Shown one piece after another: positions 18,039 through 26,933 of a DNA stretch of 64,000 nucleotides. The stretch's first letter is position 1; each line of letters opens with the position of its first letter. Source of the DNA: Azonexus sp. (GTDB taxonomy: Bacteria > Pseudomonadota > Gammaproteobacteria > Burkholderiales > Rhodocyclaceae); the NCBI GenBank assembly GCA_031260295.1, contig JAIRKE010000025.1, forward strand, positions 62,001 to 126,000, given 5' to 3'. Under the pieces are notes generated by a model. The model ran no database searches. It saw only the letters and a program-made list of their open reading frames with translations, and had not been told where the DNA came from. The position numbers were made by a program, and so were the translations under genes.

Positions 18039-19382
18039 ATGCCCGATACCGCCGCCTTCTCATACCCCTTCGCTACGTTGCAGCAACTGGCTGCCGACGT
18101 CCTCGGCCATGCCCGCCAGAACGGCGCGACGGCCTGCGAGGTGGATGTTTCTGAAGGCTTCGGCCAGACCGTCGGCGTGCGTTGCGACGAGGTCGAGACC
18201 ATCGAGTTCAACCGCGACAAGGGCGTTGGCATCACCGTCTATAGCGGCCAGCGCAAGGGCTACGCCAGCACCTCCGATTTCTCGCCGCAGGCGCTACGCG
18301 AAACCGTCGAGGCGGCGCTGGCTATCGCCCGCTTCACCGCCGAAGATGATTGCGCCGGGCTGGCCGACGCAGCTTTGATGGCGAAAGACTGCCCCGATCT
18401 CGACCTCTACCATCCGTGGGCGCTCAGCGTCGAGGACGCCATTGAGACGGCGCGGCGCTGCGAACAGGCGGCCTTCGACGCCAGCCCGCAGATCAGCAAT
18501 TCGGAAGGGACGACGGTGTCGACGCAGCAGGCGCAGTTCGTCTCGGCCAACAGCCTCGGCTTCATGGGTGGCTATCCGACCTCGCGCCATTACATTGCCT
18601 GCTCGGTGATTGCCGGCGAGCAGGAGACGATGCAGCGCGACGACTGGTACACCACGCACCGCGATGCATCCCGCCTCGACGATCCGCTCAGCGTCGGGCG
18701 CATCGCCGCCGAGCGTGCGGTGGCCCGGCTCGGCGGCCGGCGCATCAAGACCGGCGAATTCCCAGTCCTGTTCGAGGCGCCGCTGGCCGCCGGCCTGCTC
18801 GGCAGCTTGGTTCATGCCGCCAGCGGCGGCGCGCTGTACCGCAAATCCTCCTTCCTGCTCGACCATCTGGGCAAGCGAGTGATGCCGGAATTCGTCCGCA
18901 TCGTCGAGCGGCCGCACATTCCCTGCGGCCTTGGCAGCGCCGCCTTCGACAGCGACGGCGTCGCCACCCGCGACCGCGACGTGGTCGCCGGCGGCATCTT
19001 GCAGGGCTATTTCCTCAGCGCCTACACTGCCCGCAAGCTGGGCATGGAAACCACCGGCAACGCCGGCGGCAGCCATAACTTGATCATCGAGCCGGGTGAA
19101 CTCGATCGCGCCGGCCTGCTGGCGCGCATGGGGCGCGGCCTGCTGGTCACCGAGTTGCTCGGTCACGGCATCAACTACGTTACCGGCGACTATTCGCGCG
19201 GTGCCGCCGGCTACTGGGTGGAGAATGGGCAGATTGCCCACCCGGTCGAGGAAGTCACCATCGCCGGCAACCTCAAGGACATGTTCGCCGGCATCGTCGC
19301 CGTCGGCAACGACGTACAGGTGCGCGGCAGCAAACAGACCGGCTCGATTCTGATCGACCGGATGACGGTTGCGGGCGAGTAG
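18039..19382 (+). CDS. pmbA: Metalloprotease PmbA/TldE subunit
   Basis: Partner of TldD in the TldD/TldE protease that trims modified peptides and antitoxins. The 447-residue length fits (E. coli 450). Family segments include VGITVYSGQRKGYASTSDFS, SNSEGTTVSTQ and ENGQIAHPVEEVTIAGNLKD. The closing HPVEEVTIAGNL motif is typical of TldD/PmbA C-termini. As expected for TldE it lacks the HExxxH zinc motif of TldD. tldD is not in the window. Confidence 0.95.
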   Translation: MPDTAAFSYPFATLQQLAADVLGHARQNGATACEVDVSEGFGQTVGVRCDEVETIEFNRDKGVGITVYSGQRKGYASTSDFSPQALRETVEAALAIARFTAEDDCAGLADAALMAKDCPDLDLYHPWALSVEDAIETARRCEQAAFDASPQISNSEGTTVSTQQAQFVSANSLGFMGGYPTSRHYIACSVIAGEQETMQRDDWYTTHRDASRLDDPLSVGRIAAERAVARLGGRRIKTGEFPVLFEAPLAAGLLGSLVHAASGGALYRKSSFLLDHLGKRVMPEFVRIVERPHIPCGLGSAAFDSDGVATRDRDVVAGGILQGYFLSAYTARKLGMETTGNAGGSHNLIIEPGELDRAGLLARMGRGLLVTELLGHGINYVTGDYSRGAAGYWVENGQIAHPVEEVTIAGNLKDMFAGIVAVGNDVQVRGSKQTGSILIDRMTVAGE

Positions 19383-19412
19383 GTAGGCGATTTCCGAGTT
19401 AGACCGCACCAT

Positions 19413-19886
19413 ATGTTGCGCCAAGCAATCCGTACCAGCCTACTTGTTGCACTGCCGAGCCTTGCAAGCGCAGGTGGGTCATTCGAGCTGGTAGAAGTGA
19501 CCACGCTGCGAATCTTTAACGATGTTGACTTCGAGTTGGTCGTGAGGCTTCCGGCACCCGAGGCAGGACAATCCTATCGAGATCCGTACATGGGGAACTG
19601 CACATCGTTTACCGTCCATGGCACACACGATGCTGCTGTGGGGCACCCACGCGCTACTCACGCCGCACACTTGTTAGCGCTCGAACGGTTGCGCATCGCC
19701 CATGAATACAAGCTCCCCATTAATTTTGGTTGGATGGGCCACGGATTCTATGTCATCGATCCGAAGAACCCTTGCATTGTTAAAAGTCGAGCCCTGGAAT
19801 TTTTTGTTGATCGCGACGTGGAAGCTGTTATGTCGCACTATGGATTGCGCGCCGTCCGCTCGTGGCCGTTTGACTTGGTTCGTTAG
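19413..19886 (+). CDS. Secreted hypothetical protein, 157 aa
   Basis: Unrecognised family. The first 21 residues (MLRQAIRTSLLVALPSLASA) form a signal peptide with an ASA cleavage site. The mature part includes a His-rich middle (VHGTHDAAVGHPRATHAAH) and two cysteines about 60 residues apart. It is AT-richer than pmbA and dps on either side, and is followed after 62 bases by an ankyrin-repeat gene. No function can be assigned. Confidence 0.6.
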   Translation: MLRQAIRTSLLVALPSLASAGGSFELVEVTTLRIFNDVDFELVVRLPAPEAGQSYRDPYMGNCTSFTVHGTHDAAVGHPRATHAAHLLALERLRIAHEYKLPINFGWMGHGFYVIDPKNPCIVKSRALEFFVDRDVEAVMSHYGLRAVRSWPFDLVR

Positions 19887-19948
19887 TCGATCCCAAAATC
19901 TTCAGTCGTTGCCATGGCAGCCTCACTCGTTTAGCGCCACAGAGCGAA

Positions 19949-20290
19949 ATGTCGTTCACACTTAACCAGCTTCTGGAGTTTGCGGCGCGAAGCGGGAGCA
20001 TCGACAAAATTCGGGAGCGAGTCGCCCTTGGCGCCGACCCTGCTGAAAGTGGCGCACTGCTTGTTGCGGTTAGCAACGATCACCCTGAAATTGTGCAGCT
20101 ATTACTTGAGTTGGGCGCCAATCCGAACATGAGGGATGCTCATGGTCATGGAGCATTGGAGTACGCTCTGCGAAATCGGAAGCCGGATATTGCGCGGCTT
20201 TTGATAAACCATGGAGCAAGGCTTGCCCATCACTCGCGACCACACTGGCAGCAGCAACTCGCGGAGTTGCTCAAAGGGCATCCTGTCTAA
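19949..20290 (+). CDS. Small ankyrin-repeat protein, 113 aa
   Basis: Cytoplasmic protein with about three ankyrin repeats: ARSGSIDKIRERVALGADPA, then DHPEIVQLLLELGANPNMRD, then RKPDIARLLINHGARL. The G-A-(N/D)-P turns are clear. Ankyrin repeats bind proteins; the partner is unknown. It may form a pair with the secreted protein upstream. Base composition is lower in GC than the core genes. A hairpin 18 bases after its stop is oriented as the dps terminator. Confidence 0.75.
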   Translation: MSFTLNQLLEFAARSGSIDKIRERVALGADPAESGALLVAVSNDHPEIVQLLLELGANPNMRDAHGHGALEYALRNRKPDIARLLINHGARLAHHSRPHWQQQLAELLKGHPV

Positions 20291-20302
20291 GCCTGTTGCG
20301 AG

Positions 20303-20329
20303 ACGAAAAACCGGCCGTGCGGCCGGTTT
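20303..20329 (-). terminator. Intrinsic terminator of dps
   Basis: On the minus strand a 9-bp stem (AAACCGGCC/GGCCGGTTT, loop of 4, at 20308-20329) is followed by TTTTTCGTC, 27 bases after the dps stop codon. There is no comparable T-run on the plus strand. Confidence 0.8.
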
Positions 20330-20355
20330 CCAAGCCATACCGAAAAGCCCGCTGT

Positions 20356-20826
20356 TTACGCATCCAGCATGCTGCGCAGCATCCAGGCGTTCTTTTCGTG
20401 GACCTGCATGCGCTGGGTCAACAGGTCGGCGGTCGGTTCGTCGCCGGCCTTGTCCGCCGCCGGGAAAATGCCACGGGCGGTCTTGACCACGGCTTCCTGG
20501 CCGGCCAGCAACTGCTTGAGCATCTCGGTGGCGCTGGGCGAGCCTTCGCTTTCCTTGATCACCGTCAGCTTGGCGAAATCCCGATAGCTGCCCGGTGCCG
20601 CCACGCCCAGAGCACGAATACGCTCGGCGATCTGGTCGAGCGCGTTCCACAACTCGGTGTATTGCTCCATGAACATCACGTGCAAGGTGTTGAACATCGG
20701 ACCCGTGACGTTCCAGTGGAAATTGTGCGTCTTCAGGTACAGGGTGAAAGAGTCTGCCAACAGACGGGACAGACCTTCCGCGATCTTTTCCCGATCTTTC
20801 TTGCTGATGCCGGTATCCATGGTCAT
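20356..20826 (-). CDS. dps: Dps-family ferritin-like DNA protection protein
   Basis: Dodecameric ferritin-like protein that oxidises and stores iron and protects DNA. The 156-residue product has the inter-subunit ferroxidase motif HNFHWNVTGPMFNTLHVMF with EQYTELWNALDQIAERI; the His and Asp/Glu ligands are in place. It resembles the Dps subgroup with a short N-terminus, so direct DNA binding through an N-terminal tail is not assured. ATG at 20826 is set by AAGGAA six bases upstream; the frame upstream is non-coding. It is monocistronic, with its own terminator. Confidence 0.92.
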   Translation of the reverse strand: MTMDTGISKKDREKIAEGLSRLLADSFTLYLKTHNFHWNVTGPMFNTLHVMFMEQYTELWNALDQIAERIRALGVAAPGSYRDFAKLTVIKESEGSPSATEMLKQLLAGQEAVVKTARGIFPAADKAGDEPTADLLTQRMQVHEKNAWMLRSMLDA

Positions 20827-21126
20827 ATGAAATTCCTTTCTTGCGTGGTCAGATGAAAGTTTGGCCTGGCGGCCAAGCGGTTGGGAGGGGAGCATTTTTC
20901 CGGGATTGCTTGGACGGCGCCCGTGGCCTGCCCGGAAGAGGAATATGATACTCCGCTATTGCCGTTCCGGTCCGGCGGGTTTCTGGCAGAGGGGGCGGAT
21001 CGTTGCCGATGCGGAGGGGTCGCGGGGCATCCCTGGCCGGTTGCTAAAATATCCAGTTCTACAACGCTAGCTGGAGGCTTGGATGAAAACCCTCCAGACG
21101 AATTCATGGAAAAGGAAGCATCCGAA
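20827..21126. other. Intergenic region between dps and the histidine phosphatase gene
   Basis: About 300 bases with no convincing gene. It holds a TTGGCC-tggc-GGCCAA hairpin (20861-20876) in the dps upstream region, a TATGAT at about 20944 and a TAAAAT at 21045-21050 that could be a -10 for the downstream gene. No full promoter with a good -35 could be assigned. Confidence 0.5.
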
Positions 21127-21783
21127 ATGACGGAGAGATCGGCAAGTCCGACCACCCGCCTATGTCTCGTGCGCCACGGCGAAACCGAGTGGAATGCCGC
21201 GCGGCGCATTCAGGGACAAACCGACATCGATCTCAATGCCTGTGGCCGGCGTCAAGCCGAGGCGGCTGGCCGTTGGCTGGCGGTGGCCGACATCGATGTG
21301 CTTTACAGCAGTGATTTGCGGCGTGCCTGGCAGACGGCGCAGGTCATTGGCGGCACCCTGGGGTTGGCGCCGTTGGCCGAGCCGGCGCTGCGTGAGCGGC
21401 GCTACGGCGTGTTCGAGGGGCTGACCTACGAGGAGTTGAAACACGATTATCCGGCGGGCTACGCTGCCTTTGTCGCGCGCGACCCGGGCTACGATTTCGA
21501 GAGCGGCGAGAGCCTGAAGTCGCTGTACGCCCGCGTCACCGGCGCCGTGCAGCGGATCGCCGACCGTCATCCGGGGCGTAATGTGGCGGTGGTTGTCCAT
21601 GGCGGCGTGCTCGACATCGTCAATCGCTTCGTCCGTGGCAGTCCGCTCGACACGCCGCGCGATTTCTTGATTCCGAATGCCGGGCTGAACTGGATCGTCT
21701 GCCACGACGGCGACTGGTCGATCGAGAGCTGGGGCGCAACCGACCATCTGGTGCCGGGTGCCCTTGACGAACTTCCTTCGTGA
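21127..21783 (+). CDS. Histidine phosphatase family protein (GpmB/CobC-like)
   Basis: Acid-phosphatase/phosphoglycerate mutase superfamily. The phosphohistidine motif LCLVRHGETEWN (His about residue 16) is at the N-terminus. ALRERRYGVFEGLTYEE holds the acidic residue, and VAVVVHGGVLDIVNR carries the second catalytic His. At 218 residues it fits GpmB or alpha-ribazole phosphatase; the true substrate is not evident. ATG at 21127 has AAGGAAG eight bases upstream; in-frame ATG at 21106 is the alternative. It precedes glyA by 41 bases in the same direction. Confidence 0.85.
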   Translation: MTERSASPTTRLCLVRHGETEWNAARRIQGQTDIDLNACGRRQAEAAGRWLAVADIDVLYSSDLRRAWQTAQVIGGTLGLAPLAEPALRERRYGVFEGLTYEELKHDYPAGYAAFVARDPGYDFESGESLKSLYARVTGAVQRIADRHPGRNVAVVVHGGVLDIVNRFVRGSPLDTPRDFLIPNAGLNWIVCHDGDWSIESWGATDHLVPGALDELPS

Positions 21784-21824
21784 TAGCATTTCCACCCTTT
21801 TCAATGGCTTGAGGCTTCCTCCCC

Positions 21825-23075
21825 ATGTTCTCCGCGAAAGATACCCTGGCAAAAGTTGATCCCGACCTGTGGCGGGCCATCGAGGCCGAAAACCGGCGTC
21901 AGGAAGAGCACATCGAACTGATCGCGTCCGAAAACTACGTCAGCAAGGCGGTCATGGAGGCGCAGGGTTCGCAGCTGACCAACAAGTATGCCGAAGGTTA
22001 TCCGGGCAAGCGCTACTACGGCGGCTGTGAGTATGTCGATATCGCCGAGCAGATCGCCATCGACCGTATCAAGGCCTTGTTTGGCGCCGAAGCCGCCAAC
22101 GTTCAGGCCAACTCCGGTTCGCAGGCCAACCAGGCGGTGTTGATGGCTTTCGCCAAGCCGGGCGACACGATCATGGGCATGAGCCTGGCCGAGGGCGGCC
22201 ACCTGACGCACGGCATGGCGCTCAACATGTCCGGTAAGTGGTTCAACGTCGTTTCCTACGGTCTCAACGACAAGGAAGAGATCGACTACGGCAGGATGGA
22301 AGCGCTGGCCCGCGAGCACAAGCCGAAGATCATCATTGCCGGCGCTTCGGCCTATGCCCTGCGCATCGATTTCGAGCGCTTCGCCAAAGTTGCCAAGGCC
22401 GTCGGCGCCATCCTCTGGGTGGACATGGCCCACTACGCCGGCTTGATCGCCGCCGGCTTCTATCCGAACCCGGTGCCGCACGCCGATGTCGTCACCACCA
22501 CCACGCACAAGACGCTGCGCGGCCCGCGCGGCGGCGTCGTGCTGATGAAGGCCGCGCACGAGAAGGCGATCAATTCCGCCATCTTCCCGGGTCTGCAGGG
22601 CGGCCCGCTGATGCATGTGATCGCCGCCAAGGCCGTGGCCTTCAAGGAAGCCGCTGCGCCGGAATTCAAACGCTACCAGGAGCAGGTGATCATGAACGCC
22701 CGCGTCATGGCCTGCGTGCTCGGTGAGGAGCGTGGCCTGCGCATCGTTTCCGGCCGCACCGAGAGCCATGTCTTCCTGGTCGACCTGCGGCCGAAGAATC
22801 TTACCGGCAAGGAAGCCGAGGCCGCGCTGGGCCGTGCCCACATCACGGTCAACAAGAATGGCATTCCCAACGATCCGCAGAAGCCTTTCGTCACCTCCGG
22901 CATCCGCATCGGTTCGCCGGCCATGACCACGCGCGGCTTCACCGAGCTTGAGGCGGAGCAGGTCGCCCACCTGGTCGCCGACGTGCTCGATGCGCCGAAC
23001 GACGAGGCCGTCGCTGCCACGGTGCGCGGCAAGGTCGCGGCGCTGTGCAAGAAATTCCCGGTCTACGGCGTCTGA
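21825..23075 (+). CDS. glyA: Serine hydroxymethyltransferase
   Basis: Converts serine and tetrahydrofolate into glycine and methylene-THF, feeding thyA and purine synthesis. 416 residues, as is usual. The PLP lysine is K229 in [17 protein letters not shown], the same number as in E. coli. [19 protein letters not shown] and [15 protein letters not shown] are the substrate-binding blocks. It is followed by nrdR and ribD, an order common in beta- and gammaproteobacteria. Confidence 0.98.
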   Translation: MFSAKDTLAKVDPDLWRAIEAENRRQEEHIELIASENYVSKAVMEAQGSQLTNKYAEGYPGKRYYGGCEYVDIAEQIAIDRIKALFGAEAANVQANSGSQANQAVLMAFAKPGDTIMGMSLAEGGHLTHGMALNMSGKWFNVVSYGLNDKEEIDYGRMEALAREHKPKIIIAGASAYALRIDFERFAKVAKAVGAILWVDMAHYAGLIAAGFYPNPVPHADVVTTTTHKTLRGPRGGVVLMKAAHEKAINSAIFPGLQGGPLMHVIAAKAVAFKEAAAPEFKRYQEQVIMNARVMACVLGEERGLRIVSGRTESHVFLVDLRPKNLTGKEAEAALGRAHITVNKNGIPNDPQKPFVTSGIRIGSPAMTTRGFTELEAEQVAHLVADVLDAPNDEAVAATVRGKVAALCKKFPVYGV

Positions 23076-23139
23076 GTTCGGGATCGATGATCGAGCGGTT
23101 GGCTACCGGCAAGCCGCTCGATCTTGACGTCCAACTGCG

Positions 23140-23604
23140 ATGAAATGTCCTTTCTGCGGCGCTGAAGACACGGCGGTGGCCGATACCCGGCTCAACGACG
23201 ATGGTGACGTCGTGCGCCGCCGCCGTAAATGCACGGCTTGCGACAAGCGTTTCACCACCTACGAACGGGCCGAAATCCAGTTGCCGCAGGTGGTCAAGAA
23301 AAACGGCATGCGTGCCGAGTTCAGCCGTGCCAAGCTGCGCGCCAGCCTGGAACTGGCGCTGCGTAAGCGGCCGGTCAGCATCGAGGCGGTCGACGCCGCC
23401 GTTGCCGACATCGAGGAGCGCCTGCTGTCGGCCGGCGAGCGTGAGGTCAGCACGCAGCAACTGGGTGAACTGGTGATGCGCGAGTTGAAGAAACTCGACA
23501 AGGTCGCCTACATCCGCTTCGCTTCGGTCTATCGCAATTTCGAAGACGTCGACGCCTTCTCCCGGGCGATCCGCGAAGTCTCGCCGCCATCCACCAAAAA
23601 ATGA
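23140..23604 (+). CDS. nrdR: Transcriptional repressor NrdR
   Basis: Regulates ribonucleotide reductase genes in response to ATP/dATP. The 154-residue protein has an N-terminal zinc ribbon with C3, C6, C31 and C34 (MKCPFCG, then [11 protein letters not shown]) and an ATP-cone domain ([20 protein letters not shown]). Its stop overlaps the ribD start as ATGA. Confidence 0.97.
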   Translation: MKCPFCGAEDTAVADTRLNDDGDVVRRRRKCTACDKRFTTYERAEIQLPQVVKKNGMRAEFSRAKLRASLELALRKRPVSIEAVDAAVADIEERLLSAGEREVSTQQLGELVMRELKKLDKVAYIRFASVYRNFEDVDAFSRAIREVSPPSTKK

Positions 23605-24704
23605 GTTTCACCGCTGCCGACCATCGCTGGATGGCGCAGGCGTTGCAACTGGCCGAGCGCGGCTTGTGGACGACCAGTCCCAATCCGCGCGTCGGCTGTG
23701 TGCTGGTTGCGCCGGACGGCGAAGTCGTCGGCACGGGCTGGCACGAGAAGGCCGGCGGGCCGCATGCCGAAATCCATGCCCTGCGCGCCGCCGGCGTGCG
23801 GGCACGCGGCGCCACCGCCTATGTGACGCTGGAGCCGTGCAGCCATCACGGGCGCACACCGCCCTGCGCCGAGGCGTTGATCGCCGCCGGTGTGGCGCGC
23901 GTCGTCGCGGCGATGACCGATCCCAATCCGCTGGTCGCCGGTCGCGGCCTCGCCCGCTTGCAGGCCGCCGGCATTGAAACCACCTGCGGCCTGTTGGAAA
24001 ACGAAGCGCGTGAATTGAACATCGGCTTCGTCGCCCGCATGACGCGCGGCCGGCCTTGGCTGCGTCTTAAAGCCGCCGCCAGCTTGGATGGCAAAACGGC
24101 GCTGAACAATGGCGTCAGCCAATGGATCACTGGCCCGGATGCGCGGCGTGATGGTCAACGCTGGCGGGCGCGGGCCTGCGCCATCCTGACCGGCATCGGT
24201 ACGGTGCGCGACGACGACCCGCAACTCAACGTGCGCGAGGTTGAAACTCCGCGCCAGCCGCTGCGGGTCATCGTCGACAGCCGCCTGGAAACGCCGCTGA
24301 CCGCCCGCATCTTGCAAGGCGGCGGGCCGGTGTTGGTGGCTGGCGCTGTTGGAGATTCCGCGAAAATCGCTGCCCTGCAAGCAACCGGGGCGGAAGTCGC
24401 GGTTTTGCCAAATGCCGAGGGCAAGGTCGACCTCGCCGAACTGCTGGCCGAACTGGGCCGGCGCGGCGTCAACGAAGTTCACGCCGAAGCCGGCTGCAAA
24501 CTCAACGGCTCGCTACTGCGTGAAAGCTTGGCCGACGAACTGCTGCTCTACCTCGCCCCCTGCCTGCTCGGCCACAGCGCCGCCGGCCTCTTCAACCTGC
24601 CAGAACTGACAAACCTGGACGGCAAGCAGCGATTGCACATCCACGATCTGCGCCAGATCGGCGCGGATATTCGGCTGCTCGCCCGGACGCTGCCGGCGGC
24701 GTAG
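23601..24704 (+). CDS. ribD: Bifunctional riboflavin biosynthesis deaminase/reductase
   Basis: Deaminates then reduces the pyrimidine intermediate of riboflavin synthesis. The deaminase domain (residues 1-145) has the zinc site H55-A-E57, C80 and C89 in [10 protein letters not shown] and [13 protein letters not shown]. The reductase domain follows, with [13 protein letters not shown] and [12 protein letters not shown], then [12 protein letters not shown]. Length 367 matches E. coli. The next riboflavin genes (ribE, ribAB) are not downstream here; the following gene is convergent and unrelated. Confidence 0.96.
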   Translation: MSFTAADHRWMAQALQLAERGLWTTSPNPRVGCVLVAPDGEVVGTGWHEKAGGPHAEIHALRAAGVRARGATAYVTLEPCSHHGRTPPCAEALIAAGVARVVAAMTDPNPLVAGRGLARLQAAGIETTCGLLENEARELNIGFVARMTRGRPWLRLKAAASLDGKTALNNGVSQWITGPDARRDGQRWRARACAILTGIGTVRDDDPQLNVREVETPRQPLRVIVDSRLETPLTARILQGGGPVLVAGAVGDSAKIAALQATGAEVAVLPNAEGKVDLAELLAELGRRGVNEVHAEAGCKLNGSLLRESLADELLLYLAPCLLGHSAAGLFNLPELTNLDGKQRLHIHDLRQIGADIRLLARTLPAA

Positions 24705-24722
24705 CGCCCGATTGCTGGAAAT

Positions 24723-26123
24723 TCAGGGCAGACTGCCCACCGGTAGCTCGAAGCGATGGTGCTTGTCGCTCTGATAAGAATCCTCGACGTAGATCACGCC
24801 GCGCTCCGCATCGAAGCCACTCGCATGGTTTGTACTGCGCAACTCGGCGGGGCGATGTTCGAAGCGTTCGGCGATGGAGCCTTCGCCGGAGTGTTCGCGC
24901 AGCCACAACAGGGTGGCAGCCAGACGTAGACGCGCGGCCCAACCCAGCAGGCGCGCGTCGTACTTTCCTGTGTCCGCGCCCACGTTAAAGAGAACGCAGC
25001 CGACCGCATTAGCCATACATTCCGGCCACGTCGCGCCGGGTGGAACGGAAAAGACGGTCCAAAATGGAAACCTTTCCAATTCTTCCCTGTGCGGCAACTC
25101 GTCGGCCAGAAAACGCGCGTTTGCCTGGCTTCCGCAAGCAGGCGAAAGATGCAGCGCGAACCAAGCCGTGGTTTTGTGCAGATCGAAAAAAGGATAGAGA
25201 GAAGCGCTGACCCCGTGCGATGCCGATGACTTATCAGCCTCGCGCAATGCAGACTCAAACATTGCCAATTCACCCGCCCATACTGGACAGAGGTCAGCAT
25301 CCGCCGCGACGACCGGCTGCAAGGCCAGCGCGCAGTCCTCGGGTACGGCTTCATCGGCCGGCAGAGCGACCAGCATGTCGGCGTAAAGCCGGATCGCGCC
25401 ATCCCTGAAGCCATCCGCCAACATGCGGTTAAGCAACGAATTGGTGCCGCGTGCCATGCGCCGCCAGGCCCCGAGGTTGCGGCAGGTGGCCGCCAGGCCA
25501 TCAACATGATTACCCTCGGCATATTTCAGCGCGAAGGCGCTCAGCCAAAGCCTTCGCCCGTCACGGATGTCCCCGATTACGGTAGGAGAGGAAGCGCTGG
25601 CGGGAAATTCGTTCCAAAAGTAATCGGCGTCTTCGAATGCCTGCGCCCGCGCGACCCGGATCGGATGCGCTGCCAATGCCGCGCGCACCGCCTCGGGTTG
25701 CGCGACCACCTGTGCCAGACAACCCTTGCCATCATGCGCGCATAGCGCGGCCTTTTCCTCTGTCGACAGTTCGGGCAGCTTCGGCGCATCGGTGTAATCC
25801 TCATCGGCCGCTTCCTTGGATGCGGATGCCCCATCAAGCCGTTTACGCACCCGCTCGACATCGGCCGCCATCTGCGCGTCGAGCCGATCTTCCGGCACGT
25901 TGTGGTTCATGTAAAACAGCAGGGGGAAAGCGTTGACGCCGTGCGTCGGGCGATAGTCCTTTTGCAAGAGCGCCAGAGCGGCTTGCTGCGCTTTTGTCGG
26001 ACCGCGCTGGCTGTAGTAGGCGAACGTGGCGGCAAGTAGGGTGAGCAAGACGAACAGGACCAGTACCGTCCATCCGAACCAGCCCAGCAGGCGACGCCCA
26101 AGCCCTTTTTCCTTCGCTACCAT
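24723..26123 (-). CDS. Membrane-anchored hypothetical protein, 466 aa
   Basis: Unrecognised. A basic N-terminus and one hydrophobic segment (about residues 13-35, WFGWTVLVLFVLLTLLAATF) make it an inner-membrane protein with a large periplasmic part. The body is alpha-helical and contains paired cysteines. A late segment, AERGVIYVEDSYQSDKHHRF, is beta-like. ATG at 26123 has a GAGG site. It stands alone between ribD (convergent) and frdB. Similar stand-alone proteins occur as sporadic paralogues in Rhodocyclales-like genomes, from general recall only. Confidence 0.6.
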   Translation of the reverse strand: MVAKEKGLGRRLLGWFGWTVLVLFVLLTLLAATFAYYSQRGPTKAQQAALALLQKDYRPTHGVNAFPLLFYMNHNVPEDRLDAQMAADVERVRKRLDGASASKEAADEDYTDAPKLPELSTEEKAALCAHDGKGCLAQVVAQPEAVRAALAAHPIRVARAQAFEDADYFWNEFPASASSPTVIGDIRDGRRLWLSAFALKYAEGNHVDGLAATCRNLGAWRRMARGTNSLLNRMLADGFRDGAIRLYADMLVALPADEAVPEDCALALQPVVAADADLCPVWAGELAMFESALREADKSSASHGVSASLYPFFDLHKTTAWFALHLSPACGSQANARFLADELPHREELERFPFWTVFSVPPGATWPECMANAVGCVLFNVGADTGKYDARLLGWAARLRLAATLLWLREHSGEGSIAERFEHRPAELRSTNHASGFDAERGVIYVEDSYQSDKHHRFELPVGSLP

Positions 26124-26180
26124 CTCGTTTTCCTCGTTATCTGTTCTTCATCATTCTAGCGGGGAGACGAAGGTTAGCAG

Positions 26181-26933
26181 CTAAAGCCCCTGCGCCGCCA
26201 TCTTTCGCCGCAGGAACGCGATCTGCGTTTGCAGCGGCAGCGATTTAGGACACACGTCGTGGCAAGCGAGCAGCGACATGCAGCCGAACACGCCGGTATC
26301 GTCGCCGATCAGTTCGTAATAATCGTCGTCCGTGCGGGTATCGCGCGGGTCGAGACGGAAGCGGGCGATCTTGGCGAAACCGACCGCGCCGACGAAATCC
26401 TGGCGCATTTGCGCCGTCCCGCAGGCGGCAATACAGCAGCCGCATTCAATGCAGCGGTCGAGTTCGTAGATTTGCTCGGCAAGATCAGGATCCATGCGTT
26501 CTTCGATGCGGCAGATGTCGACTTCGCGTTCCTGCGCGTGAAGCCAGGTTTGCAGGCGCTCGCTCATGCCGCGCATCCATTTGCCGGTGCGTACCGAAAG
26601 ATCGGCAATCAACTCAAAGAAGGGCAGCGGTGCCAGCGTGATTTCGTCGGGCAGATCGCGGGTCAGCGTGCGGCAAGCTAGGCGCGGACGGCCATTGACC
26701 ATCATCGCGCAACTGCCGCAGATGCCGGCTCGGCAGACGAAATCGAATTGCAGGGTTGAGTCCTGATGCTCGCGGATTTCGGTCAGGGCGATGAAGAGCG
26801 TCATGCTGTCGGCCTCTTCGATTTGGTATTCCTGCATGTGCGGCTTTGCTGCAGGATGCCTTGGGTCATAGCGCAGGACGTTGAGCCTCAGGTGGCGATA
26901 CTGTTGGGGCGCAGCTTGGTCAATAACGCTCAT
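26181..26933 (-). CDS. frdB: Fumarate reductase iron-sulfur subunit
   Basis: Carries electrons from the haems of FrdC to FAD in FrdA. Three centres are visible: [2Fe-2S] with C67, C72, C75 and C87 (CRAGICGSC, then LAC); [4Fe-4S] with C161, C164, C167 and C171 ([11 protein letters not shown]); and [3Fe-4S] with C218, C224 and C228 ([18 protein letters not shown]). The 250-residue length and sequence resemble the Wolinella/Campylobacter FrdB more than the betaproteobacterial SdhB. It overlaps frdA by ATGA. Confidence 0.93.
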   Translation of the reverse strand: MSVIDQAAPQQYRHLRLNVLRYDPRHPAAKPHMQEYQIEEADSMTLFIALTEIREHQDSTLQFDFVCRAGICGSCAMMVNGRPRLACRTLTRDLPDEITLAPLPFFELIADLSVRTGKWMRGMSERLQTWLHAQEREVDICRIEERMDPDLAEQIYELDRCIECGCCIAACGTAQMRQDFVGAVGFAKIARFRLDPRDTRTDDDYYELIGDDTGVFGCMSLLACHDVCPKSLPLQTQIAFLRRKMAAQGL

